A stretch of DNA of 64,000 bases, from positions 124,001-188,000 of the forward strand of contig CANFUT010000002.1 in the NCBI GenBank assembly GCA_947450325.1. Direction: 5' to 3'. This document shows positions 35,186-43,071 of this stretch, one piece after another (within the stretch, counting starts at the first letter, position 1; the number at the start of each line of letters is the position of its first letter). The translations under genes were made by a program, and so were the position numbers. Under the pieces are notes generated by a model. The model did not search any database. It worked only from the letters and a program-made list of their open reading frames with translations, and had not been told where the DNA came from. Source of the DNA: Flavobacteriia bacterium (GTDB taxonomy: Bacteria > Bacteroidota > Bacteroidia > Flavobacteriales_D > Crocinitomicaceae).

Positions 35186-36520
35186 ATGTTTAAAAAAATA
35201 CTCATCGCAAATAGAGGAGAAATCGCTTTGCGCATTATCCGCACTTGTAAAGAAATGGGAATCAAAACGGTTGCTGTTTACTCTACTGCAGATAAAGATA
35301 GTTTGCCTGTAAGATTTGCAGACGAAGCAGTTTGCATAGGACCAGCCGTAAGTTCAAAATCTTACTTATCAATTCCTAACATTATCGCTGCAGCTGAGAT
35401 CACAAATGCAGATGCAATTCACCCAGGATATGGTTTCTTGTCTGAAAATGCAAGATTTTCTGAAATTTGTCAAAAACACAACATCAAATTTATCGGTGCT
35501 TTGCCTGAGCAAATTGATGGAATGGGAGATAAAGCAACAGCTAAAGCGACAATGATTGCTGCTGGTGTGCCATGTATTCCAGGTTCTGTAGGTTTATTGA
35601 AAGATTTGGAAGATGCAAAAGCACAAGCTGCTAAAATCGTTTATCCAGTGATAATGAAAGCTACTGCCGGTGGTGGTGGTAAAGGAATGAGAATCGTCTG
35701 GAAAGAAGAAGATATCGAACATGCTTGGGATTCTACACGTCAAGAAGCTGCTGCAGCTTTCGGAAATGATGGAATTTACATGGAGAAATACATTGAAGAG
35801 CCACGTCATATTGAAATTCAAATTGCAGGTGATCAATATGGAACAGCTTGTCACATGTCTGAAAGAGATTGCTCTATTCAACGTAGACATCAAAAATTGG
35901 TTGAAGAAACGCCTTCTCCATTCATGACTGATGATTTACGTGAAAGAATGGGTCAAGCGGCTATTAAAGCGACGAAAGCAGTAAATTATGAAGGTGTAGG
36001 AACTGTCGAGTTTTTGGTTGACAAAAATCGCGATTTCTATTTCATGGAAATGAATACGCGTATTCAAGTTGAACACACAATTACTGAAGAAGTAATCAAC
36101 TTCGACTTGATAAAAGAGCAAATTAAAATTGCTGCTGGACACACAATTTCAGGTAAAAATTATTATCCTCAATTGCACGCGATTCAATGTCGTATTAATG
36201 CAGAGGATCCTTATGCTGATTTTAGACCGTCTCCAGGAAAAATTACTTCATACCACTCTCCAGGTGGTCACGGTGTGAGAATTGATACACATGCATATGC
36301 AGGTTATACAATTCCACCAAATTACGATTCAATGATTGCAAAATTGATCGTAGTTGCTCAAACCCGTGAAGAAGCCATTTTAAAAATGAAAAGAGCGTTG
36401 GATGAATACATTATTGAAGGTATTAAAACAACAATTCCTTTTCACCAAAAATTGATGGAAAATCCTGATTTTAACACAGGAAATTTCACAACAAAATTCA
36501 TGGAAACTTTTGAATTTTAA
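35186..36520 (+). CDS. accC: Biotin carboxylase subunit of acetyl-CoA carboxylase
   Basis: This 444-residue ATP-grasp enzyme carboxylates biotin on AccB. Landmarks are [20 protein letters not shown] at the N-terminus, [18 protein letters not shown], the glycine-rich ATP loop [29 protein letters not shown], and [18 protein letters not shown] near residue 335. The length is standard. A clear terminator follows its stop, closing the operon that begins at yceD. Confidence 0.97.
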   Translation: MFKKILIANRGEIALRIIRTCKEMGIKTVAVYSTADKDSLPVRFADEAVCIGPAVSSKSYLSIPNIIAAAEITNADAIHPGYGFLSENARFSEICQKHNIKFIGALPEQIDGMGDKATAKATMIAAGVPCIPGSVGLLKDLEDAKAQAAKIVYPVIMKATAGGGGKGMRIVWKEEDIEHAWDSTRQEAAAAFGNDGIYMEKYIEEPRHIEIQIAGDQYGTACHMSERDCSIQRRHQKLVEETPSPFMTDDLRERMGQAAIKATKAVNYEGVGTVEFLVDKNRDFYFMEMNTRIQVEHTITEEVINFDLIKEQIKIAAGHTISGKNYYPQLHAIQCRINAEDPYADFRPSPGKITSYHSPGGHGVRIDTHAYAGYTIPPNYDSMIAKLIVVAQTREEAILKMKRALDEYIIEGIKTTIPFHQKLMENPDFNTGNFTTKFMETFEF

Positions 36521-36540
36521 ATTTAAATTCCAAATATTTG

Positions 36541-36572
36541 AAAGCCTGAGGATTATTTTTCAGGCTTTTTTG
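36541..36572 (+). terminator. Intrinsic terminator after accC
   Basis: AAAGCCTGA (36541-36549) pairs with TCAGGCTTT (36560-36568) around a 10-base loop, followed by more T. It lies 20 bases after the accC stop. Confidence 0.88.
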
Positions 36573-36656
36573 TTTATTTTTGATAGTAGTATTGTAGCAA
36601 ATAAACTTCGTTTAAAAGTTTAATATGCACTTTACACGATTCAATTTCATTTACTG

Positions 36657-36664
36657 TAGTTTTG
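36657..36664 (+). promoter_or_regulatory. Candidate -7 element of the phosphodiesterase gene
   Basis: TAGTTTTG matches TAnnTTTG but is only 7 bases before the ATG, so the transcript would have almost no leader. Confidence 0.3.
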
Positions 36665-36671
36665 AAAGAAA

Positions 36672-37529
36672 ATGCACAAATTTTCCTTTCTAATATTTGC
36701 TGTTTTGACACACTTAATTGTTTCTAGTCAAGTAGATTCCGTTTCCTATTTTGGTCACAGAGGTTGTCGTGGATTGTATCCCGAAAACACCATTGTTGGC
36801 TTTCAGAAAGCAATGGCTTTAGGAGTAGATGGAGTTGAATGGGATGTCGTGGTAAACAAAGACAAACAGTTGGTCATTTCTCATGATCAATTTTTCGAAA
36901 AAGAATTTTGTTTAATGCCAGATGGTTCTGAAATTTCTGACGAAAAAGCGACGAATATTTATCAAATGACTCAAGATCAAATTGAGCAATATGACTGCGG
37001 CACAAAAGTACATAAACGTTTTCTGGAACAACAAAAGATAAAGGAAACCAAACCATTGTTGCAAACGGTTTTTGATTCCATAGATTTCTCTAAAACAACG
37101 ATTTTATTTGAAATCAAATCAGACAAAGATTTAGATAGTACTTTTCAACCGGCTCCTGCTGAATATGTATCAATTATTTTGAATGAAGTAAAAGATTTTA
37201 AGTACAAGGAAAACATCATTTTCATGAGTTTTGATTCTAGGATTTTAGAGGAATTACATCAGAAAGCTCCTAGTTTTAGATTGGTTTATTTGACTGAATC
37301 TCCGTTTCGATCAACCTCAAATTTCATTGCTAATTTTTCATTTAAACCTTATGCAATCGGCATATTTTATCCGATGATTTCTAAAGCAAATGTGAAAACC
37401 TTAAAGAAACTTGGAATTAAGACTTTCGCTTGGACGGTAAATGATCCAAAGGTTAGCAAAAAGTTGGTTGGCAAAGGTGTTGATGGAATTATAACTGATT
37501 ATCCTAATTTGGTTAAGTGCGGAAATTGA
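36672..37529 (+). CDS. Exported glycerophosphodiester phosphodiesterase
   Basis: This 285-residue enzyme hydrolyses glycerophosphodiesters to glycerol 3-phosphate and an alcohol. An N-terminal signal peptide is visible (FSFLIFAVLTHLIVSSQ), so it acts in the periplasm or outside. The GDPD TIM-barrel signatures are FGHRGCRGLYPENT (catalytic His), GVDGVEWDVVVNKD with the metal-binding acids, ISHDQFFEKE (second catalytic His), FEIKSD, and the last strand KTFAWTVNDPKV with GVDGIITDYP. The length is normal. It is a monocistronic gene; the next gene is over 400 bases away. Confidence 0.92.
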   Translation: MHKFSFLIFAVLTHLIVSSQVDSVSYFGHRGCRGLYPENTIVGFQKAMALGVDGVEWDVVVNKDKQLVISHDQFFEKEFCLMPDGSEISDEKATNIYQMTQDQIEQYDCGTKVHKRFLEQQKIKETKPLLQTVFDSIDFSKTTILFEIKSDKDLDSTFQPAPAEYVSIILNEVKDFKYKENIIFMSFDSRILEELHQKAPSFRLVYLTESPFRSTSNFIANFSFKPYAIGIFYPMISKANVKTLKKLGIKTFAWTVNDPKVSKKLVGKGVDGIITDYPNLVKCGN

Positions 37530-37946
37530 TTTATTCCATTTTTCGTAAATTCAGGTACTTTTTTCATTTTCAAACTGCTATTGATATTTTTATCCACTAA
37601 AAAGTTCTGGTTTCAACATTATTTTACGCCAAATCAATTATGTATAATATCCCCAAATTATTCGTGGTAGTTTTGTCAAAGTGCGATTCCAAGTGAAGCG
37701 GATTATATTTGATGGTTAGAATATTTTTGTTATTTTATTTTTTTAATTTCACTCGTCTTTTGTTGCAGAATACGTCTCAAAAATACTTAGATTTGAAATT
37801 AAGTAATTAGTAAACAACGCTATATGTAATCTTAGTTAGTAGAATAATTACTAGTGGTTTTTTAAAAAAATAAATTTTGGATTAATTTTTTCGTTTTGTG
37901 AAGGGAAAAAAGTAAAATTAGCGTCAAATGAAGTAAACATTTTAAG
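37530..37946. other. AT-rich intergenic region with a possible tiny ORF
   Basis: No family-recognisable gene is seen in 417 bases. TATATTTG at 37704-37711 is directly followed by an ATG that opens a 32-codon frame to 37810 (MVRIFLLFYFFNFTRLLLQ and onward). It would be a hydrophobic peptide without a leader; I do not annotate it as a gene. The remaining sequence is AT-rich without clear repeats or hairpins. Confidence 0.45.
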
Positions 37947-39662
37947 ATGAAAAAAACAATATTCGCATTCTTCGTAATACTCACTCATATCGGGTTCTCT
38001 CAAAGTTATAATACGATGTGGATTCCTGATACATTAATTGGCACAAACTTCTCCTTAAACATTAAGGATACTTTTGCTCAAATCGTGAATTCTGGAAATC
38101 AAACAATCACTGGAGGAATAAACGGTAAATTTTGGGGTCCTACACTCATAATAAATAAAGGAGATGTTGTTCATATGAATGTAACAAATCATCTGAATGA
38201 TTCAACAACGATTCATTGGCATGGGATGCATTTACCTGCAGTGATGGATGGTGGTCCTCATCAAATTATTCCCCCAGGTACTATTTGGCAACCTTATTGG
38301 GAGGTTAAAAACCAAGCATCTACTCTTTGGTATCACCCGCACATGCATGAAATGTCACAAACACAAATAACCAAAGGACTTGGGGGTTTTATAATTGTTA
38401 GAGATGCTGAAGAATCTGCGCTTGCTTTACCAAGAAAATATGGGCTGGATGATATTCCGATAGTAATAACTGACAGAGATATTAATTCGCAAAACCAATT
38501 TGCAATAGTTCCATACGGAGATAGCATTATGGCAAACATGACCTTGCGTGCTCAATATTCTGTTCCTGCTCAATTCGTGAGAATGAGATTATTAAATGGT
38601 GCAATCGAAACGTCTTATAATCTTGGATTTAGCGATAATAGATCTTTTTACATAATTGGAACAGACGGTGGATTATTAGATTCACCAGTATTGATAAGTG
38701 GTGCAACACCACGCTATATTTTATCGGCAGGAGAGCGGGTAGAAATTTTGGTCGATTTTTCAGGACAAACGGGGAGTTCTGTTTTTTTGAAAGCATATAA
38801 TCAGAGTTTAGCAAATTTTACCCCAGGTAGCGAAAGCTTTCCAAATGGTCCTTTTGCAAGTTATCTTGGGCATACCAATTACAATATAGTTAAATTAAAC
38901 ATTTCAAGTCCTACGTCAAATCCGATTACTTCTGTTCCGACAACTTTGGTAAACAATGTCTATCCCTTAGAACAAGACGCAGTATTTACTAGAACAATTA
39001 CCCTAAGCGATAGTACAGGTGTGACAAGTGTTCCGATTCTCGGGCCAAATGCATTTATTCTTGGACATCATCTTTTTGATATTAATACCATTAATCATAA
39101 TATTCCATTAAATCAAACTGAAATTTGGGAATTGAAAAGTTCCTCTGTTTTTGCACATCCATTTCATATTCATGATGTTGAATTTAAGATATTGACGATC
39201 AATGGTACTCCTCCTCCAACACAACAACAAGGATGGAAGGATGTTATTCTCGTTGAAGGTGGAAAAACAGTGCGATTTATTGCAAAATTTCAAGATTATG
39301 CAGATGCAGTGCATCCATTTATGTATCACTGCCACATCGCACTGCATGAAGATGAGGGAATGATGGGACAATTTGTGGTAACTGAATCTGCAGGAACAGA
39401 TCAAATAACTTCGACGAATATTGATTTTAGAGTGTATCCAAATCCAACTAATGACAAGATTTTCTTCTCCTTTCCAACTGATAATAATGAGATTTATTAT
39501 TTGTCAGTTAAAAACGTAAATGGTAAAACTGTGCTCATGCTACCAAAACCAAAGTTGGAAAATGGGATAGACGTTTCTCACTTTGCAAAAGGAGTTTATT
39601 TTGTTGAACTCACAGACAATAAATCCAAATTGAAGACAACAAAGAAAATAATAATAGAATAA
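37947..39662 (+). CDS. Secreted multicopper oxidase with T9SS sorting domain
   Basis: This 571-residue protein has a signal peptide (residues 1-18) and the full set of copper motifs. These are HWHGMHLP (His90, His92), WYHPHMHEMSQTQ, HPFHIHDVEF and HCHIALHEDEGM (His461 to Met472), giving type 1, 2 and 3 sites with a Met as likely axial ligand. It belongs with CotA/CueO/bilirubin-oxidase-like laccases that oxidise phenols, Cu(I) or other reductants with O2. Residues about 488-571 form a T9SS type A C-terminal domain (VYPNPTNDKIFFSF, GVYFVELTD, KKIIIE), so it is exported across the outer membrane and probably attached to the surface. Two thioredoxin-like genes follow immediately. The substrate is not evident from sequence. 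Confidence 0.92.
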   Translation: MKKTIFAFFVILTHIGFSQSYNTMWIPDTLIGTNFSLNIKDTFAQIVNSGNQTITGGINGKFWGPTLIINKGDVVHMNVTNHLNDSTTIHWHGMHLPAVMDGGPHQIIPPGTIWQPYWEVKNQASTLWYHPHMHEMSQTQITKGLGGFIIVRDAEESALALPRKYGLDDIPIVITDRDINSQNQFAIVPYGDSIMANMTLRAQYSVPAQFVRMRLLNGAIETSYNLGFSDNRSFYIIGTDGGLLDSPVLISGATPRYILSAGERVEILVDFSGQTGSSVFLKAYNQSLANFTPGSESFPNGPFASYLGHTNYNIVKLNISSPTSNPITSVPTTLVNNVYPLEQDAVFTRTITLSDSTGVTSVPILGPNAFILGHHLFDINTINHNIPLNQTEIWELKSSSVFAHPFHIHDVEFKILTINGTPPPTQQQGWKDVILVEGGKTVRFIAKFQDYADAVHPFMYHCHIALHEDEGMMGQFVVTESAGTDQITSTNIDFRVYPNPTNDKIFFSFPTDNNEIYYLSVKNVNGKTVLMLPKPKLENGIDVSHFAKGVYFVELTDNKSKLKTTKKIIIE

Positions 39663-39672
39663 TTTTAACTTC

Positions 39673-40143
39673 GTGTTTTTACCCTTAATTAAAAATTATT
39701 TTTTCAAGCTAATTTGTTTAGGATTAATTTTGTTTTGCTTTAGTTCAAAATTAGTTGCTCAAAAACTTCCTTTGTGGGAAGGGTATGAGGCTAATGAAAA
39801 AATTCAGCTTGTTCACTATTTTGCCACTTGGTGTAAACCTTGTATGCAGGAATTGCCTATTTTTGATACATTACGAAATTTGTATTCTTCAGAAAAAATT
39901 GAATTCACTTTTGTCTGTATGGATATGAAAAACTCAAATAAACTCAGAAAAGAGATTTCGAGGTTAAATCTTCCAGGAAGTGTTTATTTTTTGGAACCAT
40001 CGCAAAATGCAATCCAATTGATTCACCCAAATTGGATAGGTAGTATACCTACAACCACAATTTGTTTTCAAAATGTCGTTCAAAATCAATTTGTTGAAGG
40101 CGCAAAAAATGTTCTTTTTTACCGAAATTTACTAGAAAAATGA
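39673..40143 (+). CDS. Exported TlpA/ResA-like thioredoxin
   Basis: This 156-residue thioredoxin-fold protein has an N-terminal hydrophobic signal or anchor (about residues 9-29) and the active-site motif FATWCKPCMQELP with Cys54 and Cys57. It resembles TlpA/ResA-type periplasmic thiol reductases used in cytochrome maturation, metal-site assembly or oxidative-folding control. The cis-Pro loop reads GSIPTTTICF. The start is GTG at 39673, 10 bases after the oxidase stop; no ATG gives the signal peptide. Its coding end overlaps the next gene by 4 bases. Co-transcription with the copper oxidase suggests it reduces cysteines or copper sites outside the cytoplasm; this is inference. Confidence 0.85.
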   Translation: MFLPLIKNYFFKLICLGLILFCFSSKLVAQKLPLWEGYEANEKIQLVHYFATWCKPCMQELPIFDTLRNLYSSEKIEFTFVCMDMKNSNKLRKEISRLNLPGSVYFLEPSQNAIQLIHPNWIGSIPTTTICFQNVVQNQFVEGAKNVLFYRNLLEK

Positions 40144-40724
40144 AGTACTTTATTTATTGTTTGTTTCTGATATTTCCACTGAAATCTATTTGTCAAATAA
40201 TTGAGAATAATGATTTTTCACTAAAAAATGTTAATGGTCAATTTGTTTCCCTTTCGGATTATCCAGAAGCGAAAGGATTCATAATTATTTTTACATGCAA
40301 TCACTGTCCATTTGCGAAACTCTATACAGACCGATTAAATAAATTGAACGAAATATATAGCGAATTAGGTGTTCCATTAATTGCGATAAGTTCAATGGAT
40401 ACAATAAGCTATGAAGAAGATACTTATTTAAAGATGATTCAAAAATCAGAAAAAGAGAAGTATAATTTTCCCTATTTATACGACGCAGATCAATTGGTTG
40501 CTAAACGCTTTGGCGCTCAAAAAACACCACATGCTTTCGTTATTTGGAAAAACCAAAATTATTTTGAAATAAAATATAGCGGAGCAATTGACGATAATGG
40601 TATGCATCCCAAACAGGTAAAAGATGAATACGTCGCTGTCGCAATAGATGAATTATTGCAAGGAAAATCAGTTACAGTAACCGAAACAATTAGTATTGGA
40701 TGTCAAATTTATTTTAGAAAATAA
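40140..40724 (+). CDS. Exported peroxiredoxin/thioredoxin-like protein
   Basis: This 194-residue AhpC/TSA-thioredoxin superfamily protein has an N-terminal signal peptide (about residues 1-19). The redox motif is IIIFTCNHCPFAK with Cys53 and Cys56, typical of the thioredoxin-family group that carries CNHCP in many Bacteroidota. Further landmarks are AISSMDTISYEEDTYLKM and YDADQLVAKRFGAQKTPHAFV with the cis-Pro loop. Overlap with the preceding gene (ATGA) indicates coupled translation. A role in thiol redox alongside the copper oxidase is likely but unproved. Confidence 0.85.
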   Translation: MKYFIYCLFLIFPLKSICQIIENNDFSLKNVNGQFVSLSDYPEAKGFIIIFTCNHCPFAKLYTDRLNKLNEIYSELGVPLIAISSMDTISYEEDTYLKMIQKSEKEKYNFPYLYDADQLVAKRFGAQKTPHAFVIWKNQNYFEIKYSGAIDDNGMHPKQVKDEYVAVAIDELLQGKSVTVTETISIGCQIYFRK

Positions 40725-40880
40725 AACTCCCAATTCCATTTAGATATATTTTGACTTAAAATCGTAGAGAAGATTATTTTTGAAAATCTGCTAATGTAGT
40801 CGAACAATATCAAAATTTGAAAGTGCTGGTAAAAAAATTATTTTCTATAAAAGTTTTATGTATTTCAATTTGATTTCAAC

Positions 40881-42554
40881 ATGCACGATTCGTATGTTTA
40901 TGATTTTTTATCACCGATAGATTCGATGAATCTGCCGAAAAAATTTACATTTCCTCATTATTATATGCCTCATCCGTTAGCGGTTGCGGCTGCTAAGGAG
41001 CTTCAACTATTTTTATCAAAGCAAGATTTAAATCATGATTTTGGATTAAATCCAACTTCAGCGGAATTGAATTCGGCGATTGGTAAGATGTTTGGTGTTT
41101 TAGTTGTCGAAAATCAAGCTGGTCAATTGGGTTATTTGCGCGCTTTTTCAGGAAAATTAGCCAATAGCAATCAGCACAAAGGTTTTGTTCCACCGGTTTT
41201 TGATACTCTAAATCAAGAAGGTTTTTATAAAAAAGGTGAAGCAAAATTGAACAAATTGAATCTAAGAATTGATGAAATTGAAAGTTCAAGCGAATTCATT
41301 GCGGGCGAAAAAACGTTGTTTCAAGTTAAATCTGAATTTGCAAGTTTATTGGAGCAAACGAAAAGTAAAATGAAAGCTGACAAACTTGAAAGAAATATTC
41401 AACGTCAAAAACAGCTGAAATTGCTTTCTGAGATAGAATTTGAAGTTTTTTCAACACAACTGAATCATCAAAGTGCTAGACAAAATATCGAATTAAAGCA
41501 ATTAATTAAAAGTTGGACTTCGATAATAGATGTCATGACACAAGAATTGTACGCTGACGTTACTTCGTTAAAAAATGAAAGAGCTACATTATCTGCGAAA
41601 CTTCAACTGCAATTGTTTGAAAGTTATACTTTTCTGAATCAATTTGGTGAAGAAAGCAGTTTGCTTGATATTTTTAGTGAAACTGTTTTGCAAAAACCAC
41701 CTTCAGGCGCTGGAGAATGTGCTGCACCCAAATTGTTGCAATATGCATTTCTTAATCAATTGAAACCAATTTGTATGGCTGAGTTTTGGTGGGGGAAATC
41801 ACCGGCTTCTGAAATTCGCGTACATCAACAATTTTATCCCGCCTGTCGCGGCAAATGTGAACCGATTTTAAATCACATGCTGAAAGGAATTCCAATGGAT
41901 CAAAATCCGATGGAATCTCAAGCTGCTGTCGATCAGATTGAAATTGTTTTTGAAGATGATTCGATCGCCATTTTTAATAAACCTCCAGATTTTTTGTCTG
42001 TACCAGGAAAAACATTGACAGATTCCGTCTACTCAAGAGCAAAAAAACTGTTTCCGAATGCTACAGGACCTTTGTTGGTGCACCGACTAGATATGTCTAC
42101 TTCTGGCTTAATTTTAATGGCCAAAACTAAAGCTATCCACCAAGCTTTGCAACGACAATTTATCCAAAGAACGATTTCAAAGCGTTATGTTGCTATCTTA
42201 AACGGAGAGCTGAACGGAACATTTGAAGGCGAAATCAATTTACCTTTACGATTGGATTTAGATGATCGACCGAAACAAATTGTTTGCAATGATTTTGGAA
42301 AGCCAGCCAAAACGAGATTTGAAGTAATTGAAAAAAAGAATAGAAGAACGAAAGTGTATTTTTATCCAATTACGGGTAGGACGCATCAATTGCGAGTTCA
42401 TGCGGCACATGCGCGAGGACTAAATTCTCCCATTGTTGGAGATGATTTATATGGAACGAAAGCTGAGCGATTATTTTTACATGCCGAGCGATTGACCTTT
42501 TTTCATCCAGTTTTAAAGAAGGAAATGACAGTTTATTGTCCGTGTGATTTCTAG
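40881..42554 (+). CDS. RluA-family pseudouridine synthase with long N-terminal extension
   Basis: The C-terminal 200 or so residues form the pseudouridine synthase domain. They include VHRLDMSTSGLILMAKT with the catalytic Asp404, KRYVAILNGEL, KTRFEVIEKKNRRTKVYFYP and GRTHQLRVHAAH. The enzyme isomerises uridine in rRNA or tRNA. About 350 extra N-terminal residues include a coiled-coil-like stretch (about residues 120-230) and a second conserved part, PPSGAGECAAPKLLQYAF and FYPACRGKCEPILNHML. Such long RluA proteins exist in Bacteroidota and gammaproteobacteria; the extension's function is unknown to me. No S4 domain is seen. The 557-residue length is much greater than RluA (about 220). Confidence 0.87.
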   Translation: MHDSYVYDFLSPIDSMNLPKKFTFPHYYMPHPLAVAAAKELQLFLSKQDLNHDFGLNPTSAELNSAIGKMFGVLVVENQAGQLGYLRAFSGKLANSNQHKGFVPPVFDTLNQEGFYKKGEAKLNKLNLRIDEIESSSEFIAGEKTLFQVKSEFASLLEQTKSKMKADKLERNIQRQKQLKLLSEIEFEVFSTQLNHQSARQNIELKQLIKSWTSIIDVMTQELYADVTSLKNERATLSAKLQLQLFESYTFLNQFGEESSLLDIFSETVLQKPPSGAGECAAPKLLQYAFLNQLKPICMAEFWWGKSPASEIRVHQQFYPACRGKCEPILNHMLKGIPMDQNPMESQAAVDQIEIVFEDDSIAIFNKPPDFLSVPGKTLTDSVYSRAKKLFPNATGPLLVHRLDMSTSGLILMAKTKAIHQALQRQFIQRTISKRYVAILNGELNGTFEGEINLPLRLDLDDRPKQIVCNDFGKPAKTRFEVIEKKNRRTKVYFYPITGRTHQLRVHAAHARGLNSPIVGDDLYGTKAERLFLHAERLTFFHPVLKKEMTVYCPCDF

Positions 42555-42666
42555 ACTATCATTCCTTTTTTGCTCAATTTTCTGCTTTTTGCTTTCTTTT
42601 TATCATTAATTTTAGACTTAGTTAAATAGACGAATATAAAATCAAAACATACCAATTTATCTAATC

Positions 42667-43071
42667 ATGAAACCAGATATTAACCTTTTACTCACAGAAA
42701 TTACTTTTAAAACCAGCCGGAGCGGAGGAAGTGGAGGACAAAATGTAAACAAAGTTTCTACCAAAGTGGAACTCAATTTTGATGTAATAAATTCGCAATA
42801 TTTGGATGAACATCAAAAGGAAATTATTCAAATAAAATTATCCAATAAGATTACGACTGACGGCATTTTGCAAATCATATCTCAAGTTGAAAGGAGTCAA
42901 CTTGGAAACAAGAAATTAGTCATTTCAAAGTTCAAAGAGGCAATTGAAACCAGTTTTAAAGTTCAAAAAAAACGAAAGGAAACCAAAGTTCCATTTGCAG
43001 TGAAAGAAAAACGATTGCTCGCGAAAAAGCGCAAAGCTGAAATTAAGAAAATGAGAAAAGTAGATTATTGA
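42667..43071 (+). CDS. arfB: Peptidyl-tRNA hydrolase ArfB, ribosome rescue factor
   Basis: This 134-residue protein has the catalytic GGQ motif at residues 23-25 (SGGSGGQNVNKVSTKVEL). It lacks the codon-recognition domains of RF1/RF2, and its basic C-terminal tail (KKRKAEIKKMRK) would enter the mRNA channel of stalled ribosomes. This architecture is that of ArfB/YaeJ. It releases peptides from ribosomes stalled without a stop codon. Its 3' end overlaps the end of the convergent antiporter gene by 7 bases. Confidence 0.94.
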   Translation: MKPDINLLLTEITFKTSRSGGSGGQNVNKVSTKVELNFDVINSQYLDEHQKEIIQIKLSNKITTDGILQIISQVERSQLGNKKLVISKFKEAIETSFKVQKKRKETKVPFAVKEKRLLAKKRKAEIKKMRKVDY

